Below, piece after piece: positions 7,013 through 13,683 of a stretch of DNA of 18,965 nucleotides; positions within the stretch are counted from its first letter, which is position 1; every line of letters starts with the position of its first letter. This DNA is from CAZBWE01 sp964581905. GTDB taxonomy: Bacteria; Planctomycetota; Phycisphaerae; Sedimentisphaerales; Anaerobacaceae. A program made the translations under genes and the position numbers. The notes beneath the pieces were generated by a model. That model was given only the letters and a program-made list of their open reading frames with translations. It was not told the origin of the DNA and did not search any database. The DNA lies in NCBI GenBank assembly GCA_964581905.1, contig CAZOQJ010000036.1, positions 1-18,965 on the forward strand, read 5' to 3'.

Positions 7013-7055
7013 ACCCCCGAAGCAGGCCCGCCCAAGGCGGGTAAACTTCGGGGGT
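7013..7055. repeat. Nested ACCCCCGAAG palindrome
   Basis: Outer arms ACCCCCGAAG (7013-7022) and CTTCGGGGGT (7046-7055) are perfect. A second stem, CCCGCC (7027-7032) with GGCGGG (7036-7041), lies inside. AAATATTTTT follows, giving the GGGGTAAATAT tail and, on the plus strand, a short T run. It could terminate plus-strand transcription, but no plus-strand gene lies upstream. Confidence 0.65.
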
Positions 7056-7077
7056 AAATATTTTTGAGATTGTTATA

Positions 7078-7209
7078 TCATACTTTGATATAGGCCTGGC
7101 GTTTAATCTTGCCGGTATCTGATGCGCCAAGCAGTAAACATATACCTGTTTTTATTAAGTCCCGATTTAAGAGTTGCTGAGCTGTTTTGTCCGGCCAATC
7201 CTGTGCCAT
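7078..7209 (-). pseudogene. 5' remnant of a P-loop kinase (possibly Clp1-like), cut at Walker A
   Basis: An ATG (7207-7209) with GAGG five bases upstream starts a 43-codon frame ending in TGA (7078-7080). It contains TGICLLLGASDTGKI (residues 21-35). A hydrophobic strand followed by GASDTGK is the start of a P-loop domain, and the SDTGK form recalls Clp1-type polynucleotide 5'-hydroxyl kinases. The expected Thr/Ser after GK is replaced by Ile, and unrelated codons lead to the stop, so the fold cannot form. It begins 18 bases after the nitroreductase stop, in the same operon. The palindrome cluster begins just past the break. A functional 43-residue peptide is possible but less likely. The family name is tentative. 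Confidence 0.5.
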
Positions 7210-7227
7210 TAGAGCCTCAACCTGTAA

Positions 7228-7815
7228 CTACTTACGATAATAACCTATGGCAACCATATATACAGGCTCGAGATTTTCCGGCAGAGATAAAACTTCGCTG
7301 ACAGCGGAGTCGTCAAAAGCACCAACGGCCACGGAACCAAGCCCTAATGATTCAACTTGAAGATGTATGTTCTGTGCGGCGTGGCCGGCCTCCATATATA
7401 CATAACGAACGCCCCGCTTGCCATAGTGATTTGTCGTTCTGGTAAATTCAGCGGTGAAAATAAACATCGCAGCAGCATCTTCAACGAACCCTTGTCCCCA
7501 GGCAGCGGCGGTAAGCTCAGAACGCAAATCCTTGTCGGTTAGCTTTTCAAGGGCATGCTCAGCAGATAAATAATGGAAGAGGCCATCGGCAGTTAAAACA
7601 AAAAGCTCCAGCGGATAGGTAGCTCCTGCTGATGGTGTGGTGCGGTACCTGGCACCTTGTTCCTGGCCTTGGGCTGCCCAGCATAACTGACCAATTTGCT
7701 CAAGCGTGAGCGGCTGAGGCAAGAATTTGCGACGAGACCGCCGAACAGCGATTGCTTTTTCCAATGATATCAAGCCATCCTTGTTCGGCTCAGCAAGAGC
7801 TATAATTTCACTCAT
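7228..7815 (-). CDS. SagB-like nitroreductase-family flavoprotein
   Basis: This 195-residue cytoplasmic protein has the nitroreductase fold. RRSRRKF (25-31) is the N-terminal FMN-phosphate contact, PSAGATYPLE (61-70) is the hallmark of the SagB-type subgroup, and EAGHAAQNIHLQ (142-153) is the long dimer helix. LGLGSVAVGAF (157-167) and MVAIGYYRK close the domain. Such enzymes use FMN and NAD(P)H on varied substrates. SagB enzymes in toxin clusters oxidise azolines to azoles, but no cyclodehydratase or precursor peptide is seen here, so this is a general oxidoreductase of unknown substrate. I start at ATG (7815) rather than the TTG two codons upstream. It lies 43 bases downstream of the THEP1 gene in an apparent operon. 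Confidence 0.85.
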   Translation of the reverse strand: MSEIIALAEPNKDGLISLEKAIAVRRSRRKFLPQPLTLEQIGQLCWAAQGQEQGARYRTTPSAGATYPLELFVLTADGLFHYLSAEHALEKLTDKDLRSELTAAAWGQGFVEDAAAMFIFTAEFTRTTNHYGKRGVRYVYMEAGHAAQNIHLQVESLGLGSVAVGAFDDSAVSEVLSLPENLEPVYMVAIGYYRK

Positions 7816-7858
7816 CGTCAATCCACATCCATATCGGATTTATATCTTCTGCTGTGTA

Positions 7859-8401
7859 TTATACTGTTTTGTTTAGAAAAGAAAGAGTTTGTGAAATTTC
7901 GGTGATTATTTTATCACGATTTTGGGTCGTTAGATTAAATAATCGCGCATCCGGATGATTTTTTACCTCTGATATAAGACCTTTACCTTTCTTTGCTACG
8001 GTGGCTAATACGGATTTATCCGAAGCAAGAAGATTCTCTACGGCAGTAACAAACTCTTTCGAAAAACATTCCATCTTGCCAATCTCGTCGATAACGAATA
8101 ATTCGGCATCGGTCCGCTCAATATCCAGGACTGGTACTACAGATTTCTCAAAGCCGGCAACGTCCACTCCATATTTGCCCACCCACCATGGACTTTTAAT
8201 GTCAACATGAGCTAATATTCCTGTAGCTCCATCGAGACAGGTCCAGCGAAAACCTTTGCGAGTACCATCTTCGCGGATTTCCTGCGTGTAAAAACCAGCT
8301 ATTTTCCCCGGGTCGAGATTGGCAATTATTTTCATAACAGCGGTTGTTTTTCCGCAACCCGGCAGACCAGTCAGTAAGATTTTAGCTAATTTAGATTCCA
8401 T
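7859..8401 (-). CDS. THEP1-family nucleoside-triphosphatase
   Basis: The 180-residue protein matches the THEP1 family of small NTPases. Walker A is GLPGCGKTT (12-20), followed by GFYTQEIREDGTRKGFRW (36-53), a segment typical of the family. Walker B is LFVIDEIGKME (101-111) with Asp105 and Glu106. Members hydrolyse ATP, GTP and other NTPs slowly in vitro, and the cellular role is not settled. The length agrees with the family. The gene lies nine bases after polX and shares its transcript. The Shine-Dalgarno is weak, so translation may be coupled to polX. Confidence 0.92.
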   Translation of the reverse strand: MESKLAKILLTGLPGCGKTTAVMKIIANLDPGKIAGFYTQEIREDGTRKGFRWTCLDGATGILAHVDIKSPWWVGKYGVDVAGFEKSVVPVLDIERTDAELFVIDEIGKMECFSKEFVTAVENLLASDKSVLATVAKKGKGLISEVKNHPDARLFNLTTQNRDKIITEISQTLSFLNKTV

Positions 8402-8410
8402 AAGCGCTAA

Positions 8411-10138
8411 CTATGGTCTTTTAGTTTTGACAAAGGTTTTTAGTTTTGCCAGTGAGAGGGTATTTAGTATATCGTTTTTAGTAGCCCAGCCACGAGCGGC
8501 GGTTGAAACGCCGTAACCCATCAAACCCAGGCCGGCTATACTGTGAGCATCAGTACCGACGGCCAACATAACTTTCGATTCGATTGCCATTTTGCAGTGG
8601 GTGTCTTTCAGATCCAGGCGCCAGGGATTTGCATTTACCTCCAAGGCAGTGTGAGTCTGGGCAGCGTGATTGATTACTGCGGCCATATCAACGTCCATCG
8701 GCTCTCGCTGGCCAATGAGCCGGCCTGTCGGATGAGCGATACAATTGACATAGGGATTATCCATCGCCTTGAGTGTGCGCATAGTGACCTTTTCTCGCGG
8801 GCTTGCCAGGCCTGAGTGTATCGATGCTATTACAAAGTCCAACTCGGAAAGCAATTTATTATCAAAATCCAGAGAGCCGTTGGCGAGGATGTCAACTTCT
8901 GTTCCAGCGAGGATAGTTATGCCTTTTAGCTTTTCGTTAAGTTTTCGTATCTGTTTGATTTGGTCAGCTAATTGCCTGCTTGATAAACCGTTTGCAATTG
9001 CAGACGACTTTGAATGGTCCGTGATACAAATATATTTATACCCCATATCTCTCGCGGCCTGAGTAAGCTCGGATATGGTTGCATTGCCGTCGGATGCGTT
9101 TGTATGAATATGTAAGTCGCCTTTGATATCTTCGAAATCGAGTAATTCCGGTAAGGTGCGTGCCTTTGCTGCCTCAACTTCGCCGCGGTCTTCGCGTAAT
9201 AATGGATTGACGAAATCCAAGCCGAGCTTTTGATATATTTCCTCCTCGGCCGAGCCTGCGAGCATCTTGTCTTTTTTGAATAGGCCGTATTCGTTCAGTT
9301 TCAATTTTGCTTTTACTGCGATTTCTCTTAAGCGGACATTGTGCTGCTTTGAACCGGTAAAGTATTGCAACGCAGCTCCGAAACTTTCTTTCGGCACCAC
9401 ACGCACATCAACGTGAACCGGCACTGTTTCTGTCCGGATAATAGCTGAGCCCTTTGTCAGGCCAGCAGCGAGGACTTCCTGGACGAATCCTGCACGGGTA
9501 AATGCATCTATTATTTTTTTGCCCTTTTTAGCGGCGACGAGTATGTCGACGTCACCGATGGTCTCTGCTCGGCGCCGCAGTGAGCCGGCGGGCTGGATTT
9601 TCTCAACGCCGGATAGCTCACCCAGAAAAGCTGTGACAATGTCGGCTGCACCCGATGCCTGGTCGAGGCGAATCCGGCCGGTGGATTTTTTGAGAAATTC
9701 GATGCCCCTCACTATGCCTTCGGCTTTTTTGTCACCAAAGCCCGGCAGTTCTGCTAAACGCCCGGATTTGATTGCCTTTTCCAGCTCGTCGATGGTTTTG
9801 ACTTTCAGCTTTTCATAGACCGCCTTTACGCCTTTCGGCCCCATACCCGGTATATTCAATAGCTCTAACAACGTTGGTGGAATTTTGCGCAGAAGCTGCT
9901 GATGAGCGGTAATCCTGCCGGTCTTCAGGAATTCTTCAATCCTGGCAATACTCGACTTTCCGATGCCGGGTATTTTTGCAAGCTCGCCTGCTACAAGCAG
10001 TGTTTCGATATCGGTTGGTAAATCTGCAATAATTCGACCAACTTTTCGGTAGGTGTTTATGCGGAAGGGGTCCTCGCCGAGAATTTCCGTAATATCGGCC
10101 ATTTGCTCGAAAAGCTCGCTCAGGACAGCGTTCTTCAT
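8411..10138 (-). CDS. polX: DNA polymerase/3'-5' exonuclease PolX
   Basis: This 575-residue protein has the full bacterial PolX layout. Helix-hairpin-helix motifs lie near IPGIGKSS (56-63), IPGMGPKG (96-103) and LPGFGDKK (131-138). The polymerase beta-type catalytic centre has GDVDI (196-200) and HVDVRV (242-247), carrying the three metal-binding aspartates. The C-terminal PHP domain has DLHIHTN (341-347), TDHSKS (373-378), GTEVDIL (412-418), SIHSGL (439-444), HPTGR (469-473) and GTDAHS (528-533). The enzyme fills gaps and trims 3' ends in base-excision repair. I start at the ATG (10138). The frame runs 12 codons further upstream, but that part is translated from a palindromic repeat. The SD is poor, with only GGGGT from the repeat arm nearby. 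It leads the THEP1-nitroreductase operon. Confidence 0.95.
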   Translation of the reverse strand: MKNAVLSELFEQMADITEILGEDPFRINTYRKVGRIIADLPTDIETLLVAGELAKIPGIGKSSIARIEEFLKTGRITAHQQLLRKIPPTLLELLNIPGMGPKGVKAVYEKLKVKTIDELEKAIKSGRLAELPGFGDKKAEGIVRGIEFLKKSTGRIRLDQASGAADIVTAFLGELSGVEKIQPAGSLRRRAETIGDVDILVAAKKGKKIIDAFTRAGFVQEVLAAGLTKGSAIIRTETVPVHVDVRVVPKESFGAALQYFTGSKQHNVRLREIAVKAKLKLNEYGLFKKDKMLAGSAEEEIYQKLGLDFVNPLLREDRGEVEAAKARTLPELLDFEDIKGDLHIHTNASDGNATISELTQAARDMGYKYICITDHSKSSAIANGLSSRQLADQIKQIRKLNEKLKGITILAGTEVDILANGSLDFDNKLLSELDFVIASIHSGLASPREKVTMRTLKAMDNPYVNCIAHPTGRLIGQREPMDVDMAAVINHAAQTHTALEVNANPWRLDLKDTHCKMAIESKVMLAVGTDAHSIAGLGLMGYGVSTAARGWATKNDILNTLSLAKLKTFVKTKRP

Positions 10139-10145
10139 AAGGTTG

Positions 10146-10207
10146 ACCCCGTTAGAAATTTGACAAACAGGCATAATTTTGCGAAAAAAGACAATTTCTA
10201 ACGGGGT
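10146..10207. repeat. ACCCCGTTAGAAA palindrome, copy 2, in the polX leader
   Basis: ACCCCGTTAGAAATT (10146-10160) and AATTTCTAACGGGGT (10193-10207) are perfect 15-base arms around a 32-base loop. The first 13 bases of the arm equal those at 6872-6884. The element ends seven bases before the polX ATG and starts right after the likely -10 box, so nearly the whole untranslated leader would fold into this hairpin. Confidence 0.8.
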
Positions 10208-10209
10208 TA

Positions 10210-10215
10210 ATTATA
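10210..10215 (-). promoter_or_regulatory. Probable -10 box of the polX promoter
   Basis: On the minus strand this reads TATAAT, a perfect -10 hexamer. The -35 region is weak (best TTTGCT at 16 bases). Transcription would begin at about 10203, inside the left arm of the palindrome as read in the polX direction. Confidence 0.4.
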
Positions 10216-10308
10216 TCTATTCGGCAATAAAAGCAAAGCTGCAATTTTCGGAAAGGACTTTTTGTCTATGTATTATCAGAACAACTGACAATCCATAAAA
10301 CAGCATAT

Positions 10309-10344
10309 AAAAAAGCCATCAATGCATGTGCATTGATGGCTTTT
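10309..10344 (-). terminator. Strong intrinsic terminator
   Basis: GCCATCAATGCA (10315-10326) and TGCATTGATGGC (10329-10340) form a perfect stem, extended by AAAA/TTTT. On the minus strand the hairpin is followed by six T residues (10314 to 10309). It sits 25 bases past the stop of the 20-residue gene and closes the dksA-like operon before the polX promoter. Confidence 0.85.
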
Positions 10345-10369
10345 GTGGATGCTTAACAAAATCTCATCC

Positions 10370-10432
10370 TCATTTTTTCTTCTTCGCTGTTTTCTTAGCG
10401 GCTTTCTTCGCGGCTTTTTTCTTTTTTGCCAT
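10370..10432 (-). CDS. 20-residue Lys/Ala-rich basic peptide
   Basis: An ATG (10430-10432) is preceded by AAGGAGG with a seven-base gap, the best ribosome binding site in the window. It opens a 20-codon frame ending in TGA (10370-10372). The product is 12 Lys, 6 Ala, one Thr and the start Met, with AAKKAAKK in the centre. The pattern is like the basic tails of histone H1-like and Hc1-like bacterial proteins, so nucleic-acid binding is plausible. It starts 30 bases after the BioD-like gene stop, and an intrinsic terminator follows directly, so it looks like the last gene of that operon. The strong translation signals argue for a real gene. A remnant of a longer histone-like tail is the alternative. 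Confidence 0.65.
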   Translation of the reverse strand: MAKKKKAAKKAAKKTAKKKK

Positions 10433-10462
10433 TTTATGGCCTCCTTGTAACTAAATTAACTG

Positions 10463-11587
10463 TTAATAAGCGGTCTTACACTCACAGACGCCGCTTTTTA
10501 CAACCTTCGAATTATTTTTTGGACGAATTAAAATCTCCACTAAACGATTTTTGTCCGTCTCGGCACTGTTAAATACCGGAATATCAGTAAACGAAGAAAG
10601 CTCTCTTAAGTGCAGAGGCGAGCTTGAACATATACCTGATATAGCATCCGGGACTAAATTGAAATTTTCCTTCAGCGTTCTTAACCCCCCAATTGCACCA
10701 AAAGCATCACTGGCGCAAAAAATCAGCCTGTAAACCCTCGATACAAATTCCGGTGCGCTTAATAACATCGCAGTTTCACGCTGAATGATGCCATCAGCAA
10801 GCTCTACGACCCAGAAATTTTTTGGGTTGTTCGCATATTTTAAGTCAAGCTGGTTGAAAATGCCCAGCAACTGTTCCTCCGTCAGAAGATATGTTGACGG
10901 ATAGCCGAGATATGTGAAATCGGCATACGGATTAGCACCTGCGTCATTCATAAGTAAAATATCTTTTAGCGAAGCTGTCCCTGTGATTTTAGACGCCCTG
11001 ACATCATGCCCCATAGATGTTAACGCCCAGCAGCACGCTGCGGCAGCCATGCTCTTGCCGGAGTTCATCGATGTTCCACAGACCAAAATCATTTTTGACC
11101 TCGGCTGTTTTTTAATATTATCTTTGGGTTTTATAAGAGGAAAATCCTGCGTGTTTAAAACATCACCATTTTCATCACAAACGTAGCCTAACACTTTTAC
11201 CTTAGTCGGGTCTTTTATCAGTGAATTTTTCGTTTTAACAATTCCGATTACGCCGGAACGCGTGATAAGGTCAACTTCTTCTGCCATCTTATCAGGCACT
11301 ACACCCTCGTAGTAATCCGGGGCATACCTGTTTCCGAACACAAAAACTGCTTTTGTACCATCGTGTATCATATGTATCCGCCCTGATGCGTTTTCAAGGG
11401 ATGAGTGCTGCCCGATACGGCTGATTGTTCCATAAACAAGGTCTCCCGGCAGAGGCGTCTTGTCAAAAAAACGGTAATATTTGACCTTGCCCGGCCTGAC
11501 TGTAAGGGCAGCGCTTGGGAATATGAATCCCTTGCTTATTTTCTTAGGTGTTATTATGCTTTTCGCCGATATTGTCAAAATCGTCAT
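10463..11587 (-). CDS. BioD/MobB-like P-loop protein of unknown function
   Basis: A 374-residue protein. Residues about 1-160 have no motif I recognise. From 166 a P-loop domain begins: MILVCGTSMNSGKS (166-179) has the GT-x5-GKS shape of dethiobiotin synthetase and CobQ-type enzymes, followed by a helix, GHDVRASKITGTAS (193-206), YPSTYLLTEEQL (229-240) and WVVELADGIIQRETA (259-273). The last has a conserved-looking acid and Glu at the Walker B-type position. Biotin synthesis is not implied, since no bio genes are near. I start at ATG (11587), with GGGGAG four bases upstream; the longer frame runs into the DksA-like gene. The start overlaps the DksA-like gene by 44 bases, indicating translational coupling. 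Four of the last residues form a CEC-K-type tail. Confidence 0.7.
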   Translation of the reverse strand: MTILTISAKSIITPKKISKGFIFPSAALTVRPGKVKYYRFFDKTPLPGDLVYGTISRIGQHSSLENASGRIHMIHDGTKAVFVFGNRYAPDYYEGVVPDKMAEEVDLITRSGVIGIVKTKNSLIKDPTKVKVLGYVCDENGDVLNTQDFPLIKPKDNIKKQPRSKMILVCGTSMNSGKSMAAAACCWALTSMGHDVRASKITGTASLKDILLMNDAGANPYADFTYLGYPSTYLLTEEQLLGIFNQLDLKYANNPKNFWVVELADGIIQRETAMLLSAPEFVSRVYRLIFCASDAFGAIGGLRTLKENFNLVPDAISGICSSSPLHLRELSSFTDIPVFNSAETDKNRLVEILIRPKNNSKVVKSGVCECKTAY

Positions 11588-12035
11588 TTTGCTCCCCGAT
11601 GTATTGGCCATAATCCGACTCTTCGGATGGCTCCTGTTTGACGAGAAGCCCCTTCTCCGACAAACTCGCACAAGGCACACAGTATCGTGCCCACGGGATA
11701 GCTTTCAATCTGGTCTTCGAGATGAACTCACCGCCACCTTCGCAAATGCCATAAGTGCCCTGCTCAATACGGTCGAGCGCATCCTCGATTTCCCGAAGAA
11801 TTCTTCTTTCGCTGTCCATCAGACCCAGGGTATTTTCCAGCTCAAAGTTATCACTTCCTATATCAGCCATATGGGTTGGCATACTTGACAGGTCAGTCCT
11901 TGCTTTATGAAGCGTTTCATCTTCCATGGTAGTTACATTGCGGAGGATTTCGTTACGTTTTTTCAGTAACAATTCCTTGAAACTTTCTATTTCTGCAGGA
12001 GTCGGTCTGGCCTTACCTCTACTCTTCTTTACCAT
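11544..12035 (-). CDS. DksA/TraR-family protein with an incomplete zinc finger
   Basis: This 163-residue protein has a helical N-terminal half with ERRILREIEDALDRIEQGTYGIC (76-98), the typical entry into the DksA/TraR zinc-finger domain, and LKAIPWARYCVPC (110-122), its typical exit. MADIGSDNFE (56-65) lies at the expected coiled-coil tip. DksA-type proteins enter the RNA polymerase secondary channel and alter promoter response. Three zinc Cys are present (98, 119, 122), but the second position of the first CxxC pair is Gly101 (CEGG). Zinc binding may therefore be lost or use another ligand, as in Cys-poor DksA paralogues. I start at the second ATG (12035), which has GGA six bases upstream; the first (12041) is too close to it. 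The acidic C terminus overlaps the BioD-like gene. Confidence 0.85.
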   Translation of the reverse strand: MVKKSRGKARPTPAEIESFKELLLKKRNEILRNVTTMEDETLHKARTDLSSMPTHMADIGSDNFELENTLGLMDSERRILREIEDALDRIEQGTYGICEGGGEFISKTRLKAIPWARYCVPCASLSEKGLLVKQEPSEESDYGQYIGEQNDDFDNIGEKHNNT

Positions 12036-12372
12036 AAACATTCCAAAACTAAAAATACTATTAACTGTTAATCACTGCCCAAGAAATGTGCTCAAACCCT
12101 TTACGAAAGAGCGCCTGAAGGGCTTAAAACTTTTTTCAATTTCTTTCTCGTTATCTTAGCTCATTTTTGCGTCCGGGTCCTTTAAGTTTTTAACGCTCTT
12201 GCAACCACAAACTGACTACACTTAGTCATTTACGACCGGATAGTCAACACAAATTTCCTCTTTCAAAAAAAATTTGTTCGAGAGTTTTTCAACTTTTCGT
12301 ATAGTGATTTAAATTATACAAGAGGTGCCGATTAATCCGGTGTCATATCTGAATTTGGAATGTGGTTTGTAC
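12036..12372. other. Intergenic stretch upstream of the DksA-like gene
   Basis: No open frame here looks coding. The segment is AT-rich and carries a small perfect inverted repeat, TGACTA (12213-12218) and TAGTCA (12223-12228), which could be an operator. No strong promoter was recognised for the DksA-like gene. Confidence 0.5.
12213..12228. promoter_or_regulatory. Small inverted repeat, possible operator
   Basis: TGACTA and TAGTCA flank CACT, a perfect six-base dyad typical in size of a dimeric repressor half-site pair. It lies about 180 bases upstream of the DksA-like start and 145 bases past the DUF2905 stop. No regulator gene is adjacent, so the role is a guess. Confidence 0.25.
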
Positions 12373-12618
12373 TTACCGGCGGAGGTAACTTATAAGCCAC
12401 AGGATAAGTGTCAGGATGACGGAGATAATTATGCAGCTTACTACAGGAATATAAATCCGCCCGCTTTTCGAGCCGAACTGCAAATCTCCGGGTAATTTGA
12501 ACAGGCCGACTCGGCCGAGCAGCACAAAAAGTCCGCCGAGAGATGTTATTATAACCCCTGTAATAATCAGCCACTTACCGATTTGTTGCGGTCCAAAATC
12601 CATCGTTAACATAGACAT
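12373..12618 (-). CDS. DUF2905 small membrane protein
   Basis: This 81-residue protein has two hydrophobic segments (about 16-35 and 57-77) and between them GRVGLFKLPGDLQFGSKSGRIYIP, the strongly conserved loop of the DUF2905 family (LPGDI-type motif). The family is widespread in bacteria and its function is unknown; it should sit in the cytoplasmic membrane. Three in-frame ATGs (12618, 12612, 12603) compete and none has a clear ribosome binding site. The first is kept here, though homologues usually begin near the third. It is divergent from the DUF72 gene across 65 bases. Confidence 0.88.
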   Translation of the reverse strand: MSMLTMDFGPQQIGKWLIITGVIITSLGGLFVLLGRVGLFKLPGDLQFGSKSGRIYIPVVSCIIISVILTLILWLISYLRR

Positions 12619-12683
12619 TTATATATTAATCACAAATAATTATAAAGGTTTCCAGAATCGTTCAAAGTGTTAAAATATTTTCT

Positions 12684-13469
12684 ATGGATAAAGCTAAATG
12701 CGATACTTGTCTGACGACATTTATTCGCCGTCCGTATGGCGGAGTCAAGATTCGAATAGGGACATCCGGCTGGCATTACGCTGACTGGAAAGGACGGTTC
12801 TATCCTGAGAAACTTCCCAAAAGCAAATGGCTTGAGCATTATGCGAAACATTTCGATACCGTCGAAATTAATAATACCTTCTACCACCAGCCGAAAGAAC
12901 AAACCTTCCTAAATTGGCATAAACAGGCACCAAAGAATTTTCTTTATACGGTAAAGGCCAATCGCTTTATCACCCATATCAAACGGCTGAAGGACCCACA
13001 AGAGCCGCTCGAAAGATTCCTGAAAAGTGCAAAACTTTTGAAGGAAAACCTCGGCCCAATTTTGTATCAACTGCCGCCGAGTTTCCATAAAGACCTCGAC
13101 CGATTAAGGACCTTCTTGAAGGTTTTACCGAAGAAGCAGATTGCTGTTTTTGAATTCAGGCATAAAAGCTGGTTTGCGGAAGATACTTATGATTTGCTGC
13201 AAGAATTCAATGTCGGTTTTTGCATTCACGATATGCCGGGTATGAAAGTGCCTCGTGTAATAACTTGCGATGTAATTTACGTTCGCTTTCACGGCCCAAC
13301 CGGCAAGTATCAAGGCAACTACTCCAAATCGGCCTTGCGAGAGTGGTCAAAGTGGATAGACGAAAATCTCAAAGGCAAAAAAGCCGTCTTCGCTTACTTC
13401 AACAACGACTATAATGCCTACGCCATCAATAATGCAAAGACTTTAAGAGAGCAATTCAAGGATTCCTGA
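12684..13469 (+). CDS. DUF72 (YecE-like) TIM-barrel protein
   Basis: This 261-residue protein has the hallmarks of DUF72: IRIGTSGWHYADWKGRFYP (23-41), the EINNTFYHQP strand (61-70), the PILYQLPPSF segment, the FEFRHKSW strand and VYVRFHGPTGKYQG. Near the end FAYFNNDYNAYAINNA is the typical last motif. The family has a TIM-barrel-like fold, and its reaction is not established. The length is close to normal apart from about 20 extra residues before the usual first strand. The ATG (12684) has no good ribosome binding site, and no ATG lies nearer the conserved start. Part of the extension is encoded by TATGGCGGAG, which also occurs inverted at 15124-15133. Confidence 0.88.
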   Translation: MDKAKCDTCLTTFIRRPYGGVKIRIGTSGWHYADWKGRFYPEKLPKSKWLEHYAKHFDTVEINNTFYHQPKEQTFLNWHKQAPKNFLYTVKANRFITHIKRLKDPQEPLERFLKSAKLLKENLGPILYQLPPSFHKDLDRLRTFLKVLPKKQIAVFEFRHKSWFAEDTYDLLQEFNVGFCIHDMPGMKVPRVITCDVIYVRFHGPTGKYQGNYSKSALREWSKWIDENLKGKKAVFAYFNNDYNAYAINNAKTLREQFKDS

Positions 13470-13617
13470 TTTACGTGACACAAAAAAAACAGATTAAGGA
13501 AATATGCTGGTTAACTTTTTTTTAATTTTTGGTCATTATATATTTGGCTATCTGAGTGGAAACGGCATAATAATCAATAAAAAAGATTTGACTTTTCAAG
13601 CAAATTACTCTATCTGT

Positions 13618-13647
13618 TTGACGCGAAAATGGTTAATCTATTATATA
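13618..13647 (+). promoter_or_regulatory. Promoter of the polyamine operon
   Basis: TTGACG (13618-13623) is followed by TTATAT at 17 bases (13641-13646) or TATATA at 18 (13642-13647). The arginine decarboxylase gene starts about 30 bases after the expected transcription start, with AGAGGAG at ideal spacing. No other promoter-like site is seen before the later genes of the operon. Confidence 0.5.
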
Positions 13648-13683
13648 ACCGGATAAAAGAGCAAATTAAGAGAGGAGTTTAAG

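Larger units (their letters stand above)
5842..7077. other. Gene-free repeat island
   Basis: No open frame in this 1.2 kb stretch has a believable protein sequence or start site. The short frames run through repeats. The stretch is filled with three short tandem arrays (10-, 7- and 8-base units), several GC-rich palindromes and two copies of a CTTCGAC...CAGGACAAG element, all listed separately. A 16-base direct repeat, AAGAAAATTGGGTTTG, occurs at 5920-5935 and 6134-6149. It lies between nrnA and the truncated P-loop gene, and may have grown by repeated insertion into formerly genic DNA (inference). Confidence 0.75.

Noticed and set aside
6900..7130. 76-codon minus-strand frame in the repeat island
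   Set aside because: It is translated through three palindromes, has no family features, and overlaps the better-started P-loop remnant in another frame.
10139..10174. Twelve-codon N-terminal extension of PolX
   Set aside because: It is encoded by the palindromic repeat and its loop. The normal family start is MKNAVLSELFEQ at 10138.
12332..12574. 80-codon minus-strand frame overlapping DUF2905
   Set aside because: It lies in another frame of a clear DUF2905 gene and has no protein-like features.
13504..13656. 50-codon plus-strand frame (hydrophobic start, MLVNFFLIFGH) before pdaD
   Set aside because: The AAGGA is only three bases from the ATG, the frame overlaps the likely pdaD promoter, and the amino-acid mix is what AT-rich noncoding DNA gives.
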